A stretch of 46,044 bases of DNA, taken from positions 1 through 46,044 of the forward strand of contig NZ_JACVEL010000015.1 of NCBI RefSeq assembly GCF_014518315.1, written 5' to 3'. The translations under genes and the position numbers were made by a program. Each line of letters begins with the position of its first letter. Positions within the stretch are counted from its first letter, which is position 1. The notes under the pieces were generated by a model. It was not told the origin of the DNA and searched no databases. It was given only the letters and a program-made list of their open reading frames with translations. Shown one piece after another: positions 22,943-32,088 of this stretch. Origin of the DNA: Taishania pollutisoli (GTDB taxonomy: Bacteria > Bacteroidota > Bacteroidia > Flavobacteriales_D > Crocinitomicaceae).

Positions 22943-25900
22943 ATGAAAACATTTTTTCAAAAGAACTGGATTCATTTTGCTGCCGTTGCAGTGATGTTTA
23001 TTATTGTTGCAATCTATTTCCAACCAGTATTTGACGGTTATGCATTAAAGCAACATGACTTGGAACAATGGAGAGGGATGGCACAGGAAATCATATTCGT
23101 AGGAGAAAAGTTAGGTGAATATCCTTTGTGGACAAATTCAATGTTTGCCGGAATGCCCGCAGTTCAGATCATGATGTCGTATGGCGGAAATTTGTTTCAT
23201 GAGGCGATGAAAATTTACTACGAAGTCGTTTCATTGCCAATCGGATTGGTTTTCCTGCATATGATCAGTTTTTATTTTATGGCATTGATGTTGCGAATCC
23301 GTCCTCTAATTGCTTTGATGGGAGCGATAGCGTATAGCTTTGCAAGCTATGAAATCATTATCATTCAGGCAGGACACTCTGCAAAATCAATGGCATCAGC
23401 ATATCTGCCCTTGTTATTAGGAATGTTTATCTATGCATACAGGTATAAAAATTGGCTTGCAATCGTGTGCTCAGGTATTGTGATGACCGTTGAATTATCT
23501 TCTAACCACGTTCAGGTAACTTATTACATGATCTTTGTATTGATGTTTGTGGGAGTTTACTTTTTCATCGACGCAATTAAGAAAAAAGAAATGACTTCTT
23601 TTATGAAGGTCACAATCGGCTTGATTTTAGCTTATGGAATGGCTGGGGTTATTAACAGTCCAAACATACTATTAACAAACGAATATGCTAAAAATACCAT
23701 TAGGGGGACAAATGACATCACGATTGCTCCGGATGGAACGGAGGCGACCAACCAATCAAAAGGTTTGGATAGGGATTATATTACGAATTGGTCGTATGGA
23801 ATCGGTGAAACGTTTACATTTTTGTCTCCTGATGTGAAGGGAGGTGGATCTTTTGTATTGGGAGATAGTCAATTTCAATCCATTTTGGATGATTCCGATT
23901 TGAGTTCCGAATCAAAAAATAATTTGCGTAATTTCCCTGCTTACTGGGGGGAACAGCCATTTACTTCCGGCCCTGTTTATATAGGTGTCGTTGTCGTAAT
24001 GCTTGCTTTTCTCGGTCTTATTTTTCTTAAGACAGAGTTGAAATGGGCTCTGTTTGCAGCAACATTATTGGCGATTGGATTGTCGTGGGGTAAAAATTAT
24101 GTGTCTGCTTCAGTTCTTTTACCCATCATTTTGTTTTTATGCATTCCCTTTTTGAAAGGAAGAGCCGCATTTTTCTTCGCAGTTGGAAATATGTTGCTAC
24201 TTCTCATTTTATTCGCGTTTGGGGATATGTTTGTGTCAAAAAGTTTGACCAATTTCTTCATTGATTATGTTCCCGGCTACAATAAATTCAGAACCGTTAC
24301 GATTGTTTTGATTATCGTTGAACTCTGTGTGCCGGTATTAGGTGTTCTATTCCTTAATTTACTTGTCAATAAAAAAGAAGAGTTAAAAGAGAAAAAGAAT
24401 CAGTTGATTCTGGCTGTTGTAGGTTTCTTTATCTTTTTATTCGTTGTTAAAATTGTAGGATTAGGGGACGGTTATACAAGTCAATCGGATAGGAATCAGT
24501 TGGCAGGTATAGAACAAAATATCACCAAGCAAATTTCATCCATGGACCCGAATGCACTCATGTCACAGTATAATTTAGATGTGAATAATCCAAAACAATT
24601 GGAGGCATTTGTCGGTCAACAAATGGAACAATATGAAAAAGGGTTTGAAGATTTGAAAGTAGTCCGACAAGATATTTTTGATGCAAGTTTAAATCGTTCT
24701 TTAATGTTCACATTCTTTGCGGGAGTGTTAATCTTGTTATTTGTTTTTGTTTCCCTTCCCTCTGTTGTTGTAATGGGTGGGGCTTTGTTATTGGTAATGA
24801 TGGACATGATTCCTGTTGCAAACCAGTATTTGGGAAAACAGGAAGTTGGTATAAATTATAAATATTGGGAGGATAAAGGAGTAAACAAATATCCGTTTGC
24901 TGCGCGAGAAGCAGATGAGCAAATTATGCAGATGGAAATTCAGGCAAATCCTGCGCTGGAGAAAGTGATTCGAACTGCTGAACAATTTGCAAAAGAGAAA
25001 GCAAGTGATTTGGGAATCGAAGGAGCCGGAAGGAAGAATATGATTAATAGCTATCGATTTTCTGAATTGGGTCTCGCAACCAATTATCGTGTTTTTGATA
25101 TGAGTGGAGGATTTAATAGCAGTTATACATCTTATCTGCATAAGTCATTTGGTGGATATCATGGTGCCAAACTGCGCAATTTTGCAAATCTTATTGATTT
25201 TCACGTGGCTCAAGGTAATAATAAGGTGTTTGATATGTTGAATGTCAAGTACTTTATCCACAATAATGAACAAGGCTCTTATGTTCAACCAAATGTGAAA
25301 GCAAAAGGAAATGCATGGTTGGTTAAGCGTGTAGAGACGTATGACACACCCAATGATGAAATCCGTGCATTAGGTACGCGATTTAAATTGGTAAATGAAG
25401 GTGTTGGTGAGCTGTATGTGAATGGAAAGAAAACAAAAGAATCGTTTGTGTATGGTGCTGAAAATATCCGCTATGTAATTAGTGGTTCAGATTCTGTTGA
25501 AGTGCCGTTGAGTAATGGAATGTCAGAAGGAATGTCAGCCATTTTTGTGATGGATAAAAACGGAAAACCGGATTTGGTAATGCCGCAAGTATTTGACAAC
25601 GACACAGCACGATTGTCATTCCTGAAAATGGTAAAAGTAACAGCAGAGAATGAATTCAAAATAGATGAAGAAGTTGTAACGCTCAAAGAATGGGCGAAGA
25701 AACTTTCTCAGGAAACATATACAGCAGAAGGGACGGTGGCAATGACCAAATACAATCCGGATGAGATTACCTATGATGTGAACGTGAAAGGAAAACAGTT
25801 GATTGTATTCTCTGAAGTATTTTATCCTGAAGGATGGACAGCAACAGTAGATGGAAAAACAACTGAAATCTTGAAAGTGAATTATTTGCTTCGTGCAATT

Positions 25901-26059
25901 GAAGTGCCTGACGGGAAACATAAAGTGGTGTTATCTTTCGATCTTCCAAAGTATCACACACTCAATAAAGCTTCCTTTATAGCGTGTATTGCATTGATTG
26001 TAGCATTCATAGGCGTTCTTTATTTTGAATTGAAGAAAAGAAAAAAAGTACAAGAATAA
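22943..26059 (+). CDS. YfhO-family polytopic membrane protein
   Basis: 1038 residues. About 12-14 transmembrane segments fill residues 1-600 and a single one sits at the C-terminus (about 1005-1028); the region between is soluble and presumably outside the membrane. The N-terminal loop GYALKQHDLEQWRGMAQEI and the DLEQ-type acidic residues are usual in the Bacteroidetes YfhO group, thought to be GT-C-like and, in Bacillus, needed for glycosylating lipoteichoic acid. The charged tail KKRKKVQE ends the protein. It is co-oriented with and 24 bases from the sigma54 regulator, and 25 bases from the following GT2 gene. The substrate here is unknown. A complete gene with no frameshift. Confidence 0.88.
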   Translation: MKTFFQKNWIHFAAVAVMFIIVAIYFQPVFDGYALKQHDLEQWRGMAQEIIFVGEKLGEYPLWTNSMFAGMPAVQIMMSYGGNLFHEAMKIYYEVVSLPIGLVFLHMISFYFMALMLRIRPLIALMGAIAYSFASYEIIIIQAGHSAKSMASAYLPLLLGMFIYAYRYKNWLAIVCSGIVMTVELSSNHVQVTYYMIFVLMFVGVYFFIDAIKKKEMTSFMKVTIGLILAYGMAGVINSPNILLTNEYAKNTIRGTNDITIAPDGTEATNQSKGLDRDYITNWSYGIGETFTFLSPDVKGGGSFVLGDSQFQSILDDSDLSSESKNNLRNFPAYWGEQPFTSGPVYIGVVVVMLAFLGLIFLKTELKWALFAATLLAIGLSWGKNYVSASVLLPIILFLCIPFLKGRAAFFFAVGNMLLLLILFAFGDMFVSKSLTNFFIDYVPGYNKFRTVTIVLIIVELCVPVLGVLFLNLLVNKKEELKEKKNQLILAVVGFFIFLFVVKIVGLGDGYTSQSDRNQLAGIEQNITKQISSMDPNALMSQYNLDVNNPKQLEAFVGQQMEQYEKGFEDLKVVRQDIFDASLNRSLMFTFFAGVLILLFVFVSLPSVVVMGGALLLVMMDMIPVANQYLGKQEVGINYKYWEDKGVNKYPFAAREADEQIMQMEIQANPALEKVIRTAEQFAKEKASDLGIEGAGRKNMINSYRFSELGLATNYRVFDMSGGFNSSYTSYLHKSFGGYHGAKLRNFANLIDFHVAQGNNKVFDMLNVKYFIHNNEQGSYVQPNVKAKGNAWLVKRVETYDTPNDEIRALGTRFKLVNEGVGELYVNGKKTKESFVYGAENIRYVISGSDSVEVPLSNGMSEGMSAIFVMDKNGKPDLVMPQVFDNDTARLSFLKMVKVTAENEFKIDEEVVTLKEWAKKLSQETYTAEGTVAMTKYNPDEITYDVNVKGKQLIVFSEVFYPEGWTATVDGKTTEILKVNYLLRAIEVPDGKHKVVLSFDLPKYHTLNKASFIACIALIVAFIGVLYFELKKRKKVQE

Positions 26060-26084
26060 TTTCTTTGGATTGAAAATAAATAGA

Positions 26085-27002
26085 ATGAAGAAACTGTCGA
26101 TTGTTATCTGTACCTACAACAGGGAGAAGTATATAGCAGAATCCATTCTGGCGGCTTTAAACCAGACAGTACCTCAGGAAGAGTATCAGGTTATTGTTGT
26201 AAACAATAATTCAAAGGACAGGACGGATGAAATCTGCAGGGAATTGATGAGACAACATCAGTTCGATTATTTTGTAGAAACCAATCAAGGGAATTCATAC
26301 GCACGAAACAGAGGGATTCAAGAATCAACAGGAGCTATTATTGTTTTTATTGACGATGACGCAATGATGGAACCTGATTATGTGAAAAACTTACTTTCCT
26401 TTTATCAGACATACCCGAATGTGGATGCTGCCGGTGGACGAATTTACCCGCGTTACGAAGAAAAAAAAGCGGAATGGCTGTCTCCCGTATTGATGCCGCT
26501 TATTGCAGCACTGGATTTGGGGAATAAACCCCAACCATTTCGCTGGGGGAAATTTCCCATTGGAGCGAATATGTCATTCAGAAAACAAGTCTTTGAAAAA
26601 ATAGGCGTCTTTAATGTCGACCTGGGAAGAATCGGCACAAATTTACAAGGAGGAGATGAAAAAGATGTATTTGCAAGAATGCGTGTTGACTCCATGTCTA
26701 TTTGGTACTGCCCCAATGCGGTTGTTCATCACATTATTCCCGCGTCAAGATTAGAGAAATCTTATATTAAAAGAATGGGAATAGGAGTTGGAGAAAGTGA
26801 ATATAGACGAACCAAAATTATTGGACAACAGGCATTGTTAGTTGCTTGCCTGAAAGAATGTATAAAATGGGGGGTAACACTTGCGATGGCGTTCATGTAT
26901 ACCATTTTACTTCAGTTCCCCAAAGCTAAAATGTTGATTCAATTCAGAGGATGGGTGTCGAAAGGTTTGTTTTTTAATGATATTAATCTAAAAACGACCT
27001 GA
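26085..27002 (+). CDS. GT2 family glycosyltransferase
   Basis: 305 residues from the ATG at 26085. GT-A fold: SIVICTYNREKYI (5-17), VVNNNSKDRTDEI, a metal-binding DDD (90-92, IDDDAMMEPDYV), and later NMSFRKQVFEKIG and GGDEKDVFARM (the acceptor/base region). A hydrophobic stretch near the C-terminus (about 250-275) suggests membrane association. A TTG six codons upstream (26070) would also give an open frame, but the ATG is the more likely start. It lies 25 bases after the YfhO stop and is followed by an inverted repeat and T run at 27002-27067, so it may end the first transcript of the locus. Confidence 0.9.
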   Translation: MKKLSIVICTYNREKYIAESILAALNQTVPQEEYQVIVVNNNSKDRTDEICRELMRQHQFDYFVETNQGNSYARNRGIQESTGAIIVFIDDDAMMEPDYVKNLLSFYQTYPNVDAAGGRIYPRYEEKKAEWLSPVLMPLIAALDLGNKPQPFRWGKFPIGANMSFRKQVFEKIGVFNVDLGRIGTNLQGGDEKDVFARMRVDSMSIWYCPNAVVHHIIPASRLEKSYIKRMGIGVGESEYRRTKIIGQQALLVACLKECIKWGVTLAMAFMYTILLQFPKAKMLIQFRGWVSKGLFFNDINLKTT

Positions 27003-27067
27003 TGTGATTGTCGGTGACGTAAACAAGTCGAATAAAGAGGAAGCAAATCACATTGTTTGGTTTTTTT
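27002..27067 (+). terminator. Weak candidate terminator
   Basis: ATGTGATT (27002-27009) and AATCACAT (27046-27053) form an 8-bp inverted repeat, followed by TGTTTGGTTTTTTT. The loop is long (36 bases), so this is tentative. Confidence 0.3.
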
Positions 27068-27069
27068 GA

Positions 27070-27077
27070 TAATTTTG
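27070..27077 (+). promoter_or_regulatory. Putative -7 element (TAATTTTG) inside the glycan locus
   Basis: An exact TAnnTTTG match in the 131-base gap before the FkbM gene, giving a leader of about 53 bases. No well-spaced TTG. Confidence 0.35.
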
Positions 27078-27133
27078 AGATGATTTGTATATGGATGCAT
27101 GAATATGGGAATCAAAAAAGATAAAAGAGAATC

Positions 27134-27886
27134 ATGAAAAATAAAGCAGATAGCTTAAGAAAGAAAATTTCAAGGATGTTGATTCCCCGAAGTTGGGTTG
27201 AGGTTGCTCTCAAGAAGTTAACCAATCGATTGATTAAGCAATATCAAAAAAAATATCCATGGTTGATCGTTCGAAAGAGTACCTCTGATCATTATGTTTT
27301 CCGGGATATTTTTTTACTTCATGAATTCCAGCTGCCAGTTGAGGTAAAGCCAAAATTGATTGTTGATCTTGGTGCCTATATCGGATTGTCAGCCTTGTAT
27401 TATGCCGAAACATATCCGGATGCAAAGATCATTTGTGTTGAACCGGAAGATTCAAATTTTGAGTTGTTGCGCTCAAATACAGAAAGACTGAGGCAGGTAG
27501 AACTCATTAATGCCGGAGTTTGGTCTAAAAATGCAGGGCTTCGCATCAAAAATAAGGAAGTGGAAAAGTGGGCTTTTTCCCTGGAGGAAGTTCCGGAGGG
27601 AGAAGAATACGATGTTTTTGCGGTGACGATTGATTCCATTTTAGCGAAATCGGGATGTGATCGGATTGATATTTTAAAAATAGACGTTGAAGGAGCAGAA
27701 AAACAGCTATTTTCGGAAGGTTTTGAAAAATGGATCGATAAAGTAGATGTAATTGTCGTGGAATTGCATGACCGAATCATTGAAGGCTGTTCGAAAGCTG
27801 TTTACAATGCAATCGGTGAAACAGATTGGGCAGAATATAAAAAAGGCGAAAAGGTAATTTTTGTAAGAAAATTACTCATCAAGTAA
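27134..27886 (+). CDS. FkbM family methyltransferase
   Basis: 250 residues. The basic N-terminus (RKKISRML, KKLTNRLIKQYQKKYP) precedes the SAM-binding motif LIVDLGAYIGLSALYYAE (75-92) and motif II IICVEPEDSN; the FkbM signature IDILKIDVEGAEKQLF is near residue 180. Probably methylates a sugar in the glycan made by the neighbouring genes. The 131-base gap before it carries a possible promoter. The small methyltransferase gene follows 15 bases later. It is only distantly similar to the other FkbM gene in this window, so it is not a recent duplicate. Confidence 0.9.
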   Translation: MKNKADSLRKKISRMLIPRSWVEVALKKLTNRLIKQYQKKYPWLIVRKSTSDHYVFRDIFLLHEFQLPVEVKPKLIVDLGAYIGLSALYYAETYPDAKIICVEPEDSNFELLRSNTERLRQVELINAGVWSKNAGLRIKNKEVEKWAFSLEEVPEGEEYDVFAVTIDSILAKSGCDRIDILKIDVEGAEKQLFSEGFEKWIDKVDVIVVELHDRIIEGCSKAVYNAIGETDWAEYKKGEKVIFVRKLLIK

Positions 27887-27901
27887 TAACTACACATCAA
27901 A

Positions 27902-28504
27902 ATGATAAATAAAAATTATTGGGATAACTTTTATAAATTGAACATTGCTCCGAAAGAGGAGAGTAATTATGCTCGCTTTGTTTTAGATGCGATTACCCAA
28001 AACGATCAAAAAAATAAGAAACTGATTGACATAGCTTGTGGTAACGGTAGAGATACATTCTTTTTTCTTAATAATGGGATTTCCGCTACAGGAATCGATA
28101 TATCTGTAACACCAGATTCTGATGAGCAGATTTTTATAAAAAACGATATTACCACATTTGATTACGAAGGGTATGAATTAATGTACATGCGGTTTATTGT
28201 TCATGCCCTGCGAGAAGAAGAATTAGACCGTTTAATTCTACAGATGTTAAAGAATTCCAAACCGTTCACTTTATTTATTGAAACACGATCTTCCAAAGGG
28301 ATCACAGACGAAGCTAAATCAGAGACGTTTTTCAAATCATCCATAGGAGAAGAACACTTCCGAATGTTGTATTCTAAAGAGTACCTGATTGACAAATTTT
28401 CAACGCACTTTGATATCGTTTTTGTGGAAGAAAACACAGGTTTTTCAGTATACAAAGAAGATGATCCTGTCTGTATCCGATTTACATTGAAAACCCGTAT
28501 ATGA
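27902..28504 (+). CDS. Class I SAM-dependent methyltransferase
   Basis: 200 residues, starting MINKNYWDNFYKL. The cofactor motif LIDIACGNGRDTFFFLNNG (41-59) is followed by ATGIDIS and LMYMRFIVHAL, an arrangement seen in TehB-like and other small methyltransferases. The C-terminal part (FDIVFVEENTGFSVYKEDDP, then RFTLKTRI) resembles enzymes found beside LicD genes. The substrate is unknown. Its stop overlaps the LicD start by four bases (ATGA), and it starts 15 bases after FkbM, so it belongs to a tight gene group. Confidence 0.85.
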   Translation: MINKNYWDNFYKLNIAPKEESNYARFVLDAITQNDQKNKKLIDIACGNGRDTFFFLNNGISATGIDISVTPDSDEQIFIKNDITTFDYEGYELMYMRFIVHALREEELDRLILQMLKNSKPFTLFIETRSSKGITDEAKSETFFKSSIGEEHFRMLYSKEYLIDKFSTHFDIVFVEENTGFSVYKEDDPVCIRFTLKTRI

Positions 28505-29328
28505 GATTAACAGAATCTGAGGACTTTAGTGTTTATAACGGAGAAGGAACAGTTCTTCGAAGAGCTCAAATGAGAATGTTGGACATTCTTATTGAGTTTG
28601 ATACGATTTGCAGAAAACATAATATCTCCTATTGGATTGACTACGGAACCTTATTGGGAGCAGTTCGTCACGGTGGATTTATTCCCTGGGATGATGATTT
28701 GGATGTTTCTATTTTGAGAGAAGATTATCAAAAACTCTATACGATATTAGAGACGGAGCTCCCAACTGATTTTGTTTGTCAAGATTGGAGGAATGAACAA
28801 AAACTTACCATGAAATGCTTAAAAATTCGAGATACAAAATCGTATTACGCTGAACCGAATGTCCAAAAGGGAGATTTAAAACACCAAGGTATTTTTATGG
28901 ATGTTTTTCCCATTGAACGAATCCCTACGGTAAAAATCAGGCGATTTATATCCAACATATATGGTAAAAGTTTTCGCCACAAACGAAGGTTGACAAATAG
29001 CAATGCTAAATACGTTCAAGCACTTATGTTGTGGCCTTTTTCAGTATGTTTGGGACAATGTTCACGCTTTATGGCTTATATCCTGAAAAGTAAAAGAGTG
29101 GCAAATATATACGGAGGATTGAATTTTCAATGCACACATTCAGTCAATGATCTTTTTCCTCTGAAAGAGATTTCATTCGAAGGAAAATTGTTTTATGCTC
29201 CGGCAAATTATGATCAGTATTTAAGAGATATTTACAAGGATTATATGCAAATTCCTCCTGTAGATAAACGTGCTGTTCATGCAACCGAAATCATCTTTCT
29301 TGAAGATGAAAAAAATAGCAAGGTATGA
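28501..29328 (+). CDS. LicD family phosphotransferase
   Basis: 275 residues. The N-terminal half carries the LicD/nucleotidyltransferase-like block: YWIDYGTLLGAVRHGG (44-59), FIPWDDDLDVSIL (60-72, metal-binding DDDLD 64-68) and FMDVFPIE. The C-terminal half is consistent with the family. LicD proteins transfer phosphocholine or similar groups from CDP-activated donors to surface sugars; whether choline is the group here is not shown, since no choline uptake or activation gene (licA/licC) is in view. Four-base ATGA overlaps join it to the methyltransferase before and the GT2 gene after, implying coupled translation. Confidence 0.9.
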   Translation: MRLTESEDFSVYNGEGTVLRRAQMRMLDILIEFDTICRKHNISYWIDYGTLLGAVRHGGFIPWDDDLDVSILREDYQKLYTILETELPTDFVCQDWRNEQKLTMKCLKIRDTKSYYAEPNVQKGDLKHQGIFMDVFPIERIPTVKIRRFISNIYGKSFRHKRRLTNSNAKYVQALMLWPFSVCLGQCSRFMAYILKSKRVANIYGGLNFQCTHSVNDLFPLKEISFEGKLFYAPANYDQYLRDIYKDYMQIPPVDKRAVHATEIIFLEDEKNSKV

Positions 29329-30314
29329 AAGACCCGCTAATTTCAGTCATTCTCCCTGTATACAATACGGAACGGTACATTGAAGCATCCATTCAAAGTG
29401 TACTGAATCAGACATACCGTAATTTTGAGTTGATTATTCTAAACGACGCTTCCACGGATGGAAGTAAAGAAATTATCCGTTCGTTCAATGATGAGAGAAT
29501 TCGTTACGTGGAGAATGAGCAAAATCTAAGACTCATTAAGACATTAAACAAAGGCGTGGAATTAGCCCGTGGAGAATACATTGCAAGAATGGACGCAGAT
29601 GATATTTGTCATCCTTCCAGATTTGAACGTCAGCTCCGCTTTTTACAGCAAGATAAAAGCTATGTGATGTGTGGAAGTTGGGCAAAAATCATCGATAGCA
29701 ACGGGAATAAAACAGGACGCATTAAACGAATCGATACAGATGGATTACTGAAGGTAAATATGTTGTTCACTACACCGTTTGTCCACCCGACAGTAATGAT
29801 AAAAACAGATGCCCTCAAAAAAAATCTGTATTCTGAAGAAGCCATTCACTGCGAGGACATGGAATTGTGGCCACGGCTGGCAATGAATACATCATTTCGA
29901 TTTGCAACGATTCCCGAATACCTGTTGGAATACAGATGGCACGACAAAAATATATCTGTTGAACACTCCGTCCATCAATCTAATTTCCGTAGAAAAGTAT
30001 TGAAACCGTATGTAGAAAGGTTGTCAGGTGAATTGACAGAAGACGATTTACAAACTCATTTTTCTCTCTTTGAACGGAATGTGAATTTCAAAAATAGCCA
30101 GGTGAGAGAAAAAACAAGGAAGTGGATCCTGTTTTTAATCGAACAAAACGCAGCTAAAAAACAGTATGATCAATCCGATTTAAAAGCACTTCTATTAAGC
30201 CGATGGTTTTTATTAAATCTAAGGAGTGGAACAATGTATCTGTTTGGTAGTGGAATTTCATGGTTTTCCCCTTCTGTTTTTATCAAAACATTTCGCTTAT
30301 TGTATTATAAGTAA
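29325..30314 (+). CDS. GT2 family glycosyltransferase
   Basis: 329 residues. GT-A fold with LISVILPVYNTERYIEASI (5-23), NDASTDGSKEI (40-50), ARGEYIARMDADDICHPSRF (81-100) with the metal-binding DADD, and HPTVMIK and EDMELWPRLA further on. Several aromatic and hydrophobic residues near the C-terminus suggest peripheral membrane contact. It overlaps the LicD stop by four bases. A 103-base gap with a possible promoter follows before the flippase gene. Confidence 0.9.
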   Translation: MKDPLISVILPVYNTERYIEASIQSVLNQTYRNFELIILNDASTDGSKEIIRSFNDERIRYVENEQNLRLIKTLNKGVELARGEYIARMDADDICHPSRFERQLRFLQQDKSYVMCGSWAKIIDSNGNKTGRIKRIDTDGLLKVNMLFTTPFVHPTVMIKTDALKKNLYSEEAIHCEDMELWPRLAMNTSFRFATIPEYLLEYRWHDKNISVEHSVHQSNFRRKVLKPYVERLSGELTEDDLQTHFSLFERNVNFKNSQVREKTRKWILFLIEQNAAKKQYDQSDLKALLLSRWFLLNLRSGTMYLFGSGISWFSPSVFIKTFRLLYYK

Positions 30315-30388
30315 CGATTGAAAAGAGGCAAGACCTTGAAATCAGATATAAATTACAGGTTTATTCAGCATCTTAGGGTGAAATATTG

Positions 30389-30396
30389 TACTTTCG
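30389..30396 (+). promoter_or_regulatory. Putative -7 element (TACTTTCG)
   Basis: One base off TAnnTTTG, ending 21 bases before the flippase ATG at 30418. The same TTCG variant occurs at 9776-9783 and 38475-38482. Confidence 0.3.
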
Positions 30397-30417
30397 TCCC
30401 ACACGAATTTTGTTTGA

Positions 30418-31920
30418 ATGGGAATTGTCCAAAAAGATGCGTTTCGTACAACAGTCATCTCCTTGATAGGAGTTGCACTGGGCTATATCAATAAGGGACT
30501 CCTGTTTTTATTGATCCTGACACAGGAACAAATCGGGTTGATCAATTTATTAATTACTGTCGGAACCCTATTTGCCCAACTATCCAGTTTCGGTACCGCA
30601 TTTACAACCCTCAAATTTTTTCCGTTTTTTAGAAATCACGACAACAAACACCATGGTTTTTTACCATTCATTATCCGGATCACAATTGCCGGTACACTGG
30701 CATCAATACTTGGTTTTTTTGTATTCAGATCGTTGATTGAATCCTGGTACATTGAAAAATCGGAGGATTTTGTCAATTATTACTGGTGGGTGCTACCCAT
30801 AGGGATCGGATACGTCGTGTACTTGTTGCTGGAAGCATACCTGAGAAGTTTTTACAAGAACATTTTGTCCGTATTCTCATATGATATTATCCTGCGGTTG
30901 TGTGTTACAGCTTCCCTGGTTTTGTTCTGGAAGGAATGGATCTCATTCGATGTGTTTATTAAAATTAATGCCCTTGTTTATCTGGTTCCTCCAGCCATTT
31001 TGGTCGTTTACCTGTGGAAAACGAACGAGTTGTTTCTCTCCGTTAAGGACATCCGTATTTCCAAACGGTTTCAGAAGCTTATTTTTCGGTTCTCAGCATA
31101 CAATTACCTGAATTCCCTGGGAGTTTCGCTTGTTATTTCCCTGGATGTCATGATGATTGCACAAATGATGGGATTGAAGCCGACAGGAGTATATTCCACG
31201 ATCATTTTTTTAGCGAGTGCCCTGCTTGTCCCACACAGATCCTTGTTGCGGATCAGTGCCCCGTTGGTGGCTGAATACTGGAAAAACCGGGACATGAAAG
31301 CGATGAATGAGTTGTACAAAAAATCAGGTTCTGTTTCGTTGCTCATCGGTTTGGGAAGTTTCATCATTGTCTGGTTGAACATCGATCTGTTGTTTAGTTT
31401 TCTGGATGCTGAATTTCAACCGGGAATCTGGGTGTTTTTTTTCCTGATGATGGGACGCTTGTTTGAAATGTTTTTCGGATTAACAGGTATTATCTTCTCC
31501 ACATCTAAAAAATACAAGTACGACTTGTATTTTACATCGGTATTGGTCGTCATTGTCTATGCAATGAATGTATGGTTCATTCCGAAATGGGGAATCGTCG
31601 GTGCTGCGGTTTCTACGGCAATTGCACTTATGTTGTTTAATTTCAGCCGTTATTTGTTTATTTCCTTTTCTTACCGGTTGAATCCTTTTGAAAAGAATCA
31701 GTTTATTGTTTTAGGATTGGGCATTCTGACCATTTTAGCCGGAGAATATTTCGGTGGAATGACAACCAACCTGTGGATACGGTCAGTCATCGTAACAATA
31801 CTTTTCCTGTTATTGTTTGTATTGCCGGTCTTCATCTTTCAATTGGAAAAACAATCTGTAACCTACGTGAAAAATGCCTTGAATGCAGTTTCGGGAAAAC
31901 TGAAATCTAAAAGAGAATAA
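30418..31920 (+). CDS. Wzx-like oligosaccharide flippase
   Basis: 500 residues with about 14 hydrophobic segments. Family layout: TLFAQLSSFGTAFTTLKFFP near the start, YNYLNSLGVSLVISLDVMM in the middle, and WGIVGAAVSTAIALMLFNFS near residue 400. This C-terminal block is similar to that of the other flippase at 12767, so both are PST-type exporters, but overall identity looks low. It would export the glycan built by the preceding enzymes. The ATG lies 103 bases after the GT2 stop. A 14-base-rich interval and a bidirectional terminator (32035-32070) follow. Confidence 0.9.
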   Translation: MGIVQKDAFRTTVISLIGVALGYINKGLLFLLILTQEQIGLINLLITVGTLFAQLSSFGTAFTTLKFFPFFRNHDNKHHGFLPFIIRITIAGTLASILGFFVFRSLIESWYIEKSEDFVNYYWWVLPIGIGYVVYLLLEAYLRSFYKNILSVFSYDIILRLCVTASLVLFWKEWISFDVFIKINALVYLVPPAILVVYLWKTNELFLSVKDIRISKRFQKLIFRFSAYNYLNSLGVSLVISLDVMMIAQMMGLKPTGVYSTIIFLASALLVPHRSLLRISAPLVAEYWKNRDMKAMNELYKKSGSVSLLIGLGSFIIVWLNIDLLFSFLDAEFQPGIWVFFFLMMGRLFEMFFGLTGIIFSTSKKYKYDLYFTSVLVVIVYAMNVWFIPKWGIVGAAVSTAIALMLFNFSRYLFISFSYRLNPFEKNQFIVLGLGILTILAGEYFGGMTTNLWIRSVIVTILFLLLFVLPVFIFQLEKQSVTYVKNALNAVSGKLKSKRE

Positions 31921-32034
31921 CAGAAGTATTTACTCTTTGTTCTTCAATGCAGACACAAGGGAACCCGCTCCTTCTGGCGATCAGTATATTCTATAATTAT
32001 CTCTGATTTTTTGACCCCAGAATGGGATAGAAAC

Positions 32035-32070
32035 AAAAAACGTGGAATCAAAACCGACCCCACGTTTTTT
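32035..32070. terminator. Bidirectional terminator
   Basis: Perfect 11-bp stem AAAAAACGTGG (32035-32045) / CCACGTTTTTT (32060-32070), T runs on both strands, between convergent genes. Confidence 0.88.
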
Positions 32071-32088
32071 AATTCAGATCTATAATTT

